A stretch of 64,000 nucleotides of DNA from Protopterus annectens (Eukaryota > Chordata > Ceratodontiformes > Protopteridae). The stretch lies in the NCBI RefSeq assembly GCF_019279795.1, contig NC_056731.1, forward strand, positions 861,778,986 through 861,842,985, given 5' to 3'. Positions 33,995 through 42,925 of the stretch are shown here, in pieces (the first letter of the stretch is position 1; each line of letters opens with the position of its first letter). The translations under genes and the position numbers were made by a program. A model generated the notes under the pieces. The model did no database searches. It was not told the DNA's origin and worked only from the letters and a program-made list of their open reading frames with translations.

Positions 33995-34108
33995 TATTAA
34001 TTGTTTGGCAGTAGTGGGATATCCACATCAAGTATTAATTGGGTGATAATGGTGAGATATCTGCATCAAATATTAATTGGCTTGTAGTGGTGTGGATAGT
34101 GAATTCCT
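33995..34108 (+). repeat. 38-bp tandem repeat directly after the 5' LTR
   Basis: Three imperfect units begin with TATTAATTG at 33995, 34033 and 34071. Units 1 and 2 are each exactly 38 bp and end CATCAAG or CATCAAA. Unit 3 diverges after about 28 bp. The region is where a primer-binding site is expected. Each unit holds a T-T-G-G stretch, but no clear tRNA complement could be assigned. Confidence 0.75.
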
Positions 34109-34164
34109 GTACATTGTGTACAATGATCATTGAAGGAGTTTTTGTACTCTAAATCAGCCATGCA

Positions 34165-35330
34165 GTGAAAATTCAGTGTTCAGATCACAATTGTTTTATT
34201 TCTTTTGTTAGCTTAGTCAGTCAGGGAGAGCAGGCAAGCATATCAGCAGAGGAGCATGGTAAGCTGACAAGTAGCCAGTTGGCTGAGATGTGCCAGGCTA
34301 AAGGACTGGCGCATGGAAACTTGACTAAGGCAGACATGATTGCAGCTTTGGTCCCAGCTGTATCAGAAAATAGCAACCAGGAGGATGATCAAACTGGCCT
34401 TGGAGATGTACAACACTCAAAAAATGGACATCTCAACCTTTCTATAGAGGACTTAAAAGTCTGTCTGGAGTTAAAGAGATGAGTTGGAGGCCAAGCATTT
34501 GGAAATAGAAACAGTACAGAGACTGAGGCATCTAGAGACTGAGGAAAATGAGAAACTGTGATGTCTGGAGGTTGAGGAGAATGAGAAACCGCTATGTTTG
34601 GAAGCTGAGGAGAAGGAGAAGCAGAGGCAACATGAAAAGGAGATGCTGACTCTTCGCCAGAGTCATGGAAGTAATGGGGAAGGGAATAACCGGACCCCAG
34701 GAGCACAAAAGGTCAGTAAATTTCTTCCATAGTTTACAGAGGGGGTAATTTTGATAGTTTCATTCAAACTGTCTGACAATGACTTTTTAAATTATTATGC
34801 AGTAAAGAATTGTTTGCTAGAATTTTTTAAGCTAACACCTGAAGCTTATAGGAAAATGTTTTCTGAGCATAGACGCAAGGCAGATGAAAGTGTGTGTGAA
34901 TATGTTGCTGAACTAAGCACTTATTTTCATAGGTGGGTGAAGGATGTCAGGCCACCACTTTTGAAGGGCTGGCAAACCCTTTGGTGAGGGAACAAGCCCT
35001 TAGAACTTTGTCTGAGGACATGAGGATCTGGTTAGCTGATAGACAACGCTGTACTGTAGATGAGTTGGGGAAGAAGGGAGACCTATACCTAGCAGGCAGG
35101 GCATCCCTGCACAGGAAATGGACACCCAGTGCTGCTCATAGGTCTAAAGAAACCCATGATGAGCAGCACAGACTGCCCCAACAGAGTCTGCCTGTAGCAG
35201 TGGAAACCACTAATCCAGGTACACGTCCAGGACTTAGGGTTAAATGTTTTGATTGCAACCAGTGGGGCCAAGTAGCATATAGATATCCATGAAGGCAATG
35301 TGGGGAACAAAAGATGAGGGAGCCAGTAAG
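34165..35330 (+). pseudogene. Gypsy copy 2: gag with SAP-like, charged-repeat, SCAN-like and zinc-knuckle regions
   Basis: Gag forms the particle and packages RNA. The N-terminal LTSSQLAEMCQAKGLAHGNL then TKADMIAAL (about 34261-34350) has the shape of a SAP helix-extended-helix motif. A Glu-rich stretch with a short repeat LE-[VA]-E-E-[NK]-E-K follows (about 34510-34630). The capsid C-terminal region reads LTPEAYRKMFSEHRRKADES, then CEYVAELSTYFHRWVKD (34830-34950), and after a shift PLVREQALRTLSEDMRIWLA. This arrangement resembles the vertebrate SCAN domain. Last comes CFDCNQWGQVAYRYP, a C-x2-C-x4-H-x4-C knuckle whose His is Gln and last Cys is Tyr. At least two frameshifts occur. Confidence 0.82.
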
Positions 35331-35389
35331 TGGGAAAGACATTATGCCAACAGTAGGTTGTCTTGAGACAACAAAGGTACCAAACTACC

Positions 35390-35680
35390 ACAAGAGGTTA
35401 TATCCTATCATAGTGAATGGCAAATAGGCCATTGCTAAGAGAGACACATCCTCTGACTTAACCATTTTGAAGCCTGCAATGATTACATAGGAGCACTATT
35501 TGCCTGGGCAGTCTACTCCAGTCAGAGCTTTAGGAGGGACCCCATTCCAAATACCTTTCTCTAGGGTTCACCTTGACTGGGAGGGAGGAAAAGGAAGCCA
35601 GCAAGCAGGTGTGTTTGAGGATATTCTTGTAGATGTCCTGATAGGGAATTATTTTGATAATGCAGTACCATGTGCTCATG
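35390..35680 (+). pseudogene. Gypsy copy 2: aspartic protease
   Basis: Retroelement proteases cut the polyprotein as dimers. The active site reads RDTSSDLTIL (about 35440-35467), in which the usual D-T/S-G triad is DTS (Gly lost). The region ends with VDVLIGNYFD (about 35626-35655), the conserved segment before the C-terminal helix. Stops lie at about 35426 and 35488. It sits between the gag zinc knuckle and the long linker to integrase. Confidence 0.7.
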
Positions 35681-37370
35681 CAGGTACATGCAGTCAGTCT
35701 TGGAGACAAGTATGTGGGTCTGGTAGCCTGAGGGAGACCCAGACAGACCACACACTTGCAGCAAGGACTAGTGAGGTGGTTACTTCAGGGAGGGAGCTAC
35801 CCTATAGCCGTGAGACTGAAGGTGAGCCACAGCTGCTTGATGGTACTGATGTTCCCTTGGACAGAGTGACTGCAAGGGCAGAATTGAGTAGTAGTAAACA
35901 GGTTGACAGTGAGGCACCACTGTCATAGGATACCAGAATTCCTGTGGAAGGGGAGCTGGGAAGGTTTACAAACAGAGAGTTAAGACAGGCTCAGCTCTCA
36001 GACCCTACATTACAAGGCCTGAGGCAGGTAGCTAGTGAGGCACCTGATTCTCAAGGGAAGGGGGAATCTGTATACCGGGACAAAGGGTTACTGTATAGAG
36101 AGTAGACTCCTGAGGGAGGGCTAGAAGTTGAGAGGATACAGCAGTTGGTAGTGCCTAGAGCCTTACTATCTGGCACATCTAGCTGTAGCCCATGATATTC
36201 CCTTTGCAGGTCATATAGGAATAAAATGTACAAAGAGATGTATTATGCAGAACCTTTACTGGCCTGGGATTTCCAGAGATGTAACAGGGTACTGCAGGAC
36301 CTGTGAGGAGTGCCAAAGGTAGGCAAGGCAGGAGACAAGGTGAAAGCTCCTTTGATGTCTTTGCCTGTGATTGAAGAGCCATTTCAGAAGGAAGCTATGG
36401 ATATTCTGGGGCCTCTGAGTACCCCAAGTTGCACAGAGAAAAAGTATATCCCTAGTGGTAGTAGATTATGCTACAATATACCCTAAAGCAGTGGCTTTGT
36501 CCTCCATTGAGGTGGAAAAGGTGGCAAATGCTTTGTTAGAGATTTTCATCAGGGTAGCTTTCCCAAAATAAATACTGACTGACAGAGGTGCCAATTTCAT
36601 GTCAGACCTGATGGTTTGTCTGTGGAAGTGCTGTAGGGTGAAGCACCTGAAGAGCATCCCCTACCATCCTCAACTAATGTTCTTGTTGAGAGGCTAAATT
36701 CTACACTCAAGTTCATGCTATGGGCATTTGCAGACTAGTTTAAGAGGCAGTGGGACAAATATTTGCCCCATCTGTTGTTTGCTTACAGAGAGGTTCCCCA
36801 GGAATTCACAGGTTTTCCACCCTTTTAGTTGTTGTATGGGCATAGGGTGAGGGGGCCTCTAGACTTAATTTGTGATGAGTGGGAGGGTGAGTGTAAATCT
36901 CACAAGGAGTCTGTTGTGGCATATGTCCTAAGCCTTAGGACAAGGCTCAGGGAACTCATGGGCTTGGCCCAGAAGAACCTGGCAGAAGCCCAACAGCAGA
37001 AAAAGGTCTGGTATGACAGGAATGCTCAAGCTAGAGAGTATGCTGTAGGGCAGCAGGTAATGGTTCTCATTCCTGTCAGACACAACAAGCTGCAAGCAGC
37101 TTGGGTAGGACCCTACAAGGTGGTAAGGAAGGTCAGTGATGTTAACTACATGATAGAACTGATAGGCAGGAGGCAGGGGCACAGACTGTACCATGTTAAC
37201 ATGATGAAACCTTACTATGCTAGGGAGGTCCTTGTGCTGAGTATTTGCAATGGATTGCAGGAGGAGTCTAAGGGAGGTCTGGTAACTGATGTCCTCAGTG
37301 AGGCTCGAATTGACACCTCAGTGGAAGGGGTAGCAATGTCGCCGCAGGTATGTCCTACCCAGGTTTGAGA
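35681..37370 (+). pseudogene. Gypsy copy 2: linker and integrase
   Basis: The linker (35681-36100) is Ser/Glu-rich. The integrase zinc region reads AHDIPFAGH with CRTCEEC (36190-36315). The core carries AMDILGPLSTP (about 36395), LTDRGANFMSD (about 36577) and a decayed third motif near 36680 (LVERLNSTLK-like). The C-terminal part (36829-37368) is open for 179 codons, with RLRELMGLAQKNLAEAQQQK, QVMVLIPVRHNKLQAAWVGP and LYHVNMMKPYYARE. Many frame breaks occur in the core. As in copy 1, it is followed by RT. Confidence 0.83.
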
Positions 37371-38819
37371 AATCCGAGCAGTGTTACAGGAGTTTGCGGA
37401 CATGTTCACTGGAAACCAGGGTGCACCCACCTGGTGCAGCACCAGGTGGATACAGGAACCCAAAGACCTATTAGGCAGGCCCCTTATAGTGTGCCTGAGA
37501 GAGTCAAACAGACTCTGAGGGAGGAGATACAAGAAATGTTGGAACTAGGGGTAATTCAGAAGTCCAACAGTCCCTGGGCCTCCCCAGTGGTACTGGTGCC
37601 ATTGCCAAAGAAGGTTTTGTGTGGACTACAGGAAATTAAATAGTCACACAGAGTCAGATGCTTATCCCATGCCTAGGACAGATGAAGCCCTAGAGCAGCT
37701 GGGTGGGGCTAAGTATCTTACCACCATTGATCTTACCAAGGGTTACTGACAGCTACCCTTGACTCCCAGTGCTAGAGAGAGGTCAGTCTTTGTGACTCCT
37801 TTTGGCTTGTATGAGTTTACGAAGATGCCCTTTGGGATGAAAAATGCCCCAGGAACTTTCCAGAGGCTGGTAGATCATATACTAACATGAGCAGGAGGGT
37901 TTGCCCTTGCTTACCTTGATGATATTGCTATCCACAGCTATTCCTGGCAAGATCACCTTGAGCATGTCAGGGAGGTGTAGGGCAGACTACAGAGGGCAGG
38001 GTTGACCATTAAGCCCAGCAAATGTCGGGTGGGTATAGCAGAGGTCTCCTACCTGGGACATAGAGTGGGGAGTGGTAAGATTAAGCCAGAACCTGCCAAA
38101 GTGGAAGCCATTCAGGCATGGCCTGCACCTGTTACCAAAAAGCAGGTGAGGGCATTTTTAGGGACAGTGTGTAACCGTTTGTCTTCTGCAATAAAGTACA
38201 GTGACTGATTTCCAGTGTGTAACTTTGGTGCCTTAATTTACTTTTGCATTTTTAGGGACAGCAGGGTACTACAGAATGTTTGTCCCCAGTTATAGTACCA
38301 TAGCTGCTCCCCTTATAGACCTGACAAGGAAAAACAGGCCGGATAAGGTAGTGTGGACCCCAGCATGTGAGCAGGCATTCCAGAAGCTTAAAGAAGCTTT
38401 GGGAGGACCCCCTGTGTTAGCGAGTCCAGACGACAGTAAAGAATTTGTTGTACAAGTGGATGCTTTGAACCATGGGATGGAGGCTGTACTTAGCCAGATT
38501 TCTTCAAAGGGAGAAGAGCACCCAGTGGTTTATCTCAGTCATAGGCTCCAACCCAGGAAGGGATGCTATGCAGCTGTAGAAAAGGAATGTCTAGCCATAG
38601 TGTGGGCACTGCAGAAACTTCAGCCTTATATGTATGGACGGAAATTCACTGTAGTTACAGATCACAATCCCCTAACATGGTTACATAAAGCCAGCCAGCA
38701 AAATGCCAAGTTGCTAAGATGGAGCCTAGGGTTGCAAGCATATGATATGTCAGTGCAGCACCACAGTGGGATTAGCAATGCTAATGCAGATGGGCTATCA
38801 AGACAGGGAATGGGATAAG
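37371..38819 (+). pseudogene. Gypsy copy 2: reverse transcriptase and RNase H
   Basis: RT has LELGVIQKSNSPWASPVVLV (about 37540-37600), TTIDLTKGY followed by a stop (37747), KMPFGMKNAPGTFQ and the catalytic YLDDIAIHS near 37912. The connection region (38002-38160) leads to a 94-base interruption (38168-38261). RNase H is then open for 180 codons to 38818, with the acidic residues in QVDALNHG, VEKECLA, VTDHNPL and NADGLSR all present. The RNase H half is the best preserved part of the element. Confidence 0.88.
38168..38261 (+). repeat. small insertion with 16-bp direct repeats in the RT-RNase H junction
   Basis: GCATTTTTAGGGACAG occurs at 38152-38167 and again, perfectly, at 38246-38261. The 78 bases between (TGTGTAACCGTTTGTCTTCT... 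to ...TTTACTTTT) are absent from copy 1. Removing them and one repeat restores the conserved L-G-T-A-G-Y block. It looks like an insertion with a target-site duplication; its origin is unknown. Confidence 0.7.
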
Positions 38820-38898
38820 GTACACCCAGATAGACTCAACCCTCTCAAGCAATGTTTCTCAAGGGACACTTGAAAAACTAGCTTGAGTTCTTGGGTCG

Positions 38899-38909
38899 GG
38901 GAAGAGAAA
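38899..38909 (+). other. polypurine tract of Gypsy copy 2
   Basis: GGGAAGAGAAA lies immediately before the 3' LTR. It matches in position the G-rich tract of copy 1 at 3160-3171. Confidence 0.7.
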
Positions 38910-40228
38910 TGTGAAAAACTGAGGAGATGCCATCTCAGCCAGACAGAATTTTGTAAATAATTCTATGTCATTGTAAATATTAATATGATCCAGAGACTGG
39001 TTTCACAAATGTAAGAAAACTATGTTATGTGCTAAGCTTCAAAAATATAACCACAGTGCACCCTGCTGGAAGAAAACTGATAAGTAAAGAATTTACAGCT
39101 GTGTGTGATCTCAAGCTCACAGACAGGGTGTTTGGGCCAGGAAATTCTTTCTATTGTCCTAAGACAATGATAATTACTAGGTTTCACATGTAAAGTGTAT
39201 TTTATTGCTGTGACTTCCTGGCAGGTGCAGAGTACAAAGATATGTTAAATTTTATGCTTTGTGAGCCTGGGAAACTTAAGCAGAAGTGTCAAGAATGATG
39301 TAATCTGAAATGACTCAACAGTAATGTGTATTATCAATTTAAGACTTTCTCAGAGAGAAAGATTTAGCATTTTGTATTTGTCTTCTGTGCTGACAACTGA
39401 CCAGTACTTTCTTTGCTCTGTAAGTAGGATCTTAGATCTTAGTATTCTCTTAGAGATAGATAGAAATAGCAAGAATAGTCTAGCTGTTTTCTATATTTAT
39501 GTCAGACTATCCTACAATGTTGTTTTAAAGTATTTCCTGTGATTTCTGAACTCTCTAATGTCATTGTGTTGAGTTAATAAGTATTGTCTTGTGCTTTTAT
39601 TATTTATTATTAAATATTTTAAACCTTTCAGCTGTGGCTGTTTTGTGTAGAGATAAGTTAAGCTTTTAGAGTACTTTGCATGTATTTAGTGATACTGTAC
39701 AAAGCCACTCCAATAGCCTTACTGTTCGTCACACTTACTAATTGGATAATAATAACATTGCACAGTAGAATTGCACACCCTTTGGGAAGGGCCTTTAGAG
39801 TAGCTGATAAGAGTAGTTGGTGGCAGTGATTGCTACCTTATAGCCTGGGCAGAGGGGGGCATAGCTAGTGAATCTGTGCCAGCCTTCCCCAGGAGTGTCT
39901 GTGTGTTTGTATATAAACCAAATCTCAAAGTGTGTGTTAGCTACTTGGGCAGGGACATGAAGCACTGATTGGACAGTGAGGGTACTGGAGGTTTTGGCTT
40001 GACTACTCAGCTGAGATCTGAACCCTATAGCTGTGCCCGTGGGAAGTCTTATTAGGGAGCTGAAGAGAAAGGGAGAAAACAGCCCCAGACTGACTGTGAT
40101 CTCTTGAGTGCTCAAGGGAAATTGTACTTTACTGTGTGTACTTGTTATCCTCCCAGTGTGGATGCCCCTCACTGGTGTTGGTGAGGATTGAGTCTTCCTG
40201 ATTACTGGGCCAGTGCACAGGCATCACA
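38910..40228 (+). repeat. 3' LTR of Gypsy copy 2
   Basis: It begins TGTGA and ends TCACA. It is colinear with the 5' LTR (32669-33994) with scattered substitutions and small indels. The motif TTGGGAAGGGCCTTTAGAGT and the terminal TGATTACTGGGCCAGTGCAC are shared with the 5' LTR. Confidence 0.92.
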
Positions 40229-41035
40229 CAGACAATGTGGCATTATAAGCAGTCTCTGAGCAAGAACTTCACCAAAGGATAGCTGAATGGAATGCAAAAC
40301 TGAAGGCACATGGGATAAAACTGAGTGCAGAAAAGACAGTGGTAATGGCAGCAAACTGGGGAAATCAAACAAAGCTGGGAATTGAGATAGAAGGGAAGAC
40401 AGTGGAACAGGTTAACAGTTTCAAGTATCTGTGAGGGGTGTTTGAGGAGAAGGGAAGTCTGAATGAAGAGGTCAAAGCTAGAATCATTAGGGCTGCAGCC
40501 AACTAGTATAGAGTGTCAGGTGTAGTGTATGACAGACGAATGCCAAAGAAGCTGAAAAATAAGGTATACAAAACAGTGGTGTGACCAGTAATACTGTATG
40601 TTATTGAGAACTGGGCAGTAAATACAGAGCAGATGAGGAAGCTAGTGGTGATGAAAATTAAGTGCCATAGATGGGTGGTAGGATAGACACTGTGGGATAA
40701 ACAAAGAAATGAAGACATAAGAGCAGAAGCCAAAGTAACTCCAATTGCAGAAAAGCTCAAAAAGAACAGATTATGGTGATTTGGGTACATGTGCAGAGAA
40801 GCAATCTGGTGAAAAGATTTGGGGCAAGCAGGAAGAAGGTAAGAGAAAATGATGGCATCCAGCAAAGAGGTGGATACATTGTGTGAGAAAAGATCTATGA
40901 CAGTCAAGAATGAGTGCTGAGGAAGGCAGGAGTGTGGCGGTGAATAGACAAATGGAGATAGTTAACATGACACCCCAACCCCATATAGAAAAATGGAAAA
41001 AAAGGAGGGTTGATAATAATGATGATGATGATACT
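40229..41035 (+). mobile_element. RTE LINE, 3' part with (GAT)n tail
   Basis: The third piece of the RTE begins at its YADD region (TDNVAL, where ADD is TDN). It continues through EQELHQRIAEWNAKLKAHGI and LSAEKTVVMAA. The RTE C-terminal blocks follow, VYDRRMPKKLKNKVYKTVV and KCHRWVVG (RMLRWM-type), to about 40960. It ends in GATAATAATGATGATGATGA (41011-41035), the GAT-type microsatellite end typical of RTE elements. There are about eight in-frame stops. Confidence 0.8.
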
Positions 41036-41344
41036 ATCATCGCTTCTTGTTTCGACCTTGGGAATTGAACTTTTTTACTAGTTTTGAAGACTGAATAGTT
41101 CCCTTCTACTTCACTTACTGCTAAAACTCGAAGACTTGAATCTCTTTTCCCACTGTCGTTCGCACTTTTAATTCTTATTTGCCTTTCTCACCTACTCATT
41201 GCTGACTGACGTGTCTAGTGTTTCATTTTTCCTCATCTGTCAATCTTCCCTTCCACTATACCTCTCCAATACATTTCTTTATCTTCCTTGATAGAAAATA
41301 GTTTAGACTTCCCTAATGGATACATGATAATACCTCAACAGATG
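41036..41344. other. no feature recognised
   Basis: T/C-rich + strand with no coding pattern on either strand. Possibly very old repeat sequence. Confidence 0.4.
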
Positions 41345-41595
41345 TAAATGAAAGTCATAATGTTGAACCCTAAATGTCGACATGGGGAATGTTGATGTAC
41401 AGGGAGAAATGGAAATCCTGATTTCTGTAATACAGGAATTGATTGGCCTTTCCCCCACTGTAGTGCCATCTCATGAGTTAGTATATAATTAGTAGGGGGT
41501 ACAGGAGTGTTTGCCAGCCTGCAAAAATAACTGCTTTTCATTTTTTTTTTTTTATTTTTGAATTTGACATTTTGACTGTCCATTCCGTAGCACTC
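41345..41595 (+). repeat. element with GC-rich TATATA core (copy 3)
   Basis: The core at 41450-41525 reads CCTTTCCCCCACTGTAGTGC, then GAGTTAGTATATAATTAGTA and GGGGGTACAGG...GCCTGCA. It matches the block order of 6985-7100 and 54558-54660. Loosely matching inverted ends are GTCATAATGTTGAA (41355) and TTTGACATTTTGAC (41565). A 12-base T run lies near 41541. The right end coincides with the target site of the L1-like element B. Confidence 0.45.
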
Positions 41596-41805
41596 AAGAT
41601 TCAGGAAGTTGGGAGGAGGTGGCCAAGGATGAACACAGGATAGCAGCAGATTTCTTCAGCTCCACCAATTTCATTACATTGACAGGAATTAATTACTTAA
41701 AAAAATAATTTTTGAAGTAATTTTCTTTCTAAATATGTTTGTTTTATATAGTTCTTGAACTATATCTAAAAAAGAAAGGAAATCTTAATAATATTCCTGT
41801 CAGAA

Positions 41806-42700
41806 ATGACTTTGGAAATTTTCCTGTCAGTTTATCAGTCTGAAATGAGTTCCAGTAAGACAAATTCTCAAGACTCCAGCATCAAGAAAGAACTTCAGTC
41901 TCTGATAATTATAGTCCAGCAACTTACTGCTAAGATGGATAAAATGGATACTAAAATAGACACTTTCATAGAAATAACTACAAAACAAATAGACTTGTTA
42001 CATATGGACCTGCAACAACAGAAGATCCAGATGACAGGCATAGAGGAAGCTGTGAATGACATGGAAAATAGAATACAAGAAGAGGAAATCAACATTGAGT
42101 TTCTGCTGAAACAAAATACACATTTACAAACAAAGCTGGATGACCTGGAAAATAGATCTAGGCGCAATAACATTAGGATTTTGGACTGCCAGAAAATATT
42201 GAAGGTAACAATATTACTTCTTTTTAACAACATGGCTCCCTAAAACTTTAGATTTACCAGAAGCATTCTCTTTTGGTATCGAAGAGCACATAGATCTATA
42301 GCTAATACTAACTCTAACAAAAACTATCCTAGATCAGTTATAGTTAGATTTCTATCATCTTTGATAAAGAGATGGTTCTTAAATCTGCTTGGGCTAAAGC
42401 TCCTGTTAAGATTAATGAAACAACTGTGCATTTGACAATGACTATTCTTCCATGGTATTAGCTAAAAGAAAAGTTTTTCTGCCACTAATAAGGGAGCTTA
42501 AAAAGCACAGTCTAAAACATACCTTCTGTTTCCTGCCAAGCTTAAAATCTTCCTTCCTGATGGTCCTAAAATTTTCGATGACTTAGACTCTGCTTTACTG
42601 TTTATCAGAAAAAATAAGATTTTGGAAAAAATAGAAGAAATGGAATGGGCTAGTCCTTCGTTAAAGAGACTGGCAACTGAAACTTCGTGGAAGACTTCAG
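41806..42700 (+). pseudogene. L1-like B ORF1 (coiled-coil RNA-binding protein)
   Basis: The first 146 codons are open. After residue 35 there is a long heptad-type coiled coil (KELQSLIIIVQQLTAKMDKM...TKLDDLENRSRRNNIRILD). LENRSRRNNIRI is the L1 signature at the start of the RNA-recognition domain. After a frameshift near 42190 the rest is read in other frames with stops, ending with AKLKIFLPDGPKIFDDLDSA and LLFIRK at about 42540-42610. That is the L1 C-terminal domain pattern (P-A-K-L-K-[IV]). L1 ORF1p forms trimers and coats the element RNA. Nonfunctional. Confidence 0.82.
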
Positions 42701-42925
42701 AGAAGAAGAAGAGACTAAAAACAAATGATTTGTACTATGTTTTTTTTTTTTCTCTCTCATCATTTTATTTTATTATTAATCTTTTTAAATATAGTTCCTG
42801 AATTTCCAAGAAGCAACAAATATTTTGAAAAAGATTTAATCAAAGTTATTCTCTGTGTGCAAAGAAATGTTTTGTTTCATAACTAATCAAAATATCTGGA
42901 GATTTAATGGCAAGCTGTGATTTAA

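Larger units (their letters stand above)
32669..40228 (+). mobile_element. Gmr1-like Ty3/Gypsy retrotransposon, copy 2 (both LTRs)
   Basis: It is 7560 bp long, with LTRs 32669-33994 and 38910-40228. The internal order is gag, protease, integrase, RT, RNase H: the Gmr1 arrangement with integrase before RT. Flanks are CACAC (32664-32668) and CAGAC (40229-40233), a 5-bp target duplication with one mismatch. The element sits inside an RTE ORF just before its YADD box. Every gene is broken by stops or indels. Confidence 0.92.

Noticed and set aside
34750-35110. A host SCAN zinc-finger gene exon
   Set aside because: The region lies between LTRs, upstream of a zinc knuckle and protease, so it is gag. 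No C2H2 fingers are present.
38167-38261. A small intron with GT...AG ends inside pol
   Set aside because: The flanks carry a perfect 16-bp duplication, and precise removal of one repeat plus 78 bp restores the frame. An insertion explains it better, and splicing at those GT/AG sites would lose a base.
26975-41035. The RTE pieces as three independent insertions
   Set aside because: They are colinear, in the same strand, and the second and third meet exactly at the Gypsy insertion with a near-perfect 5-bp duplication. One element is the simpler reading, although the gap between the first and second is not fully explained.
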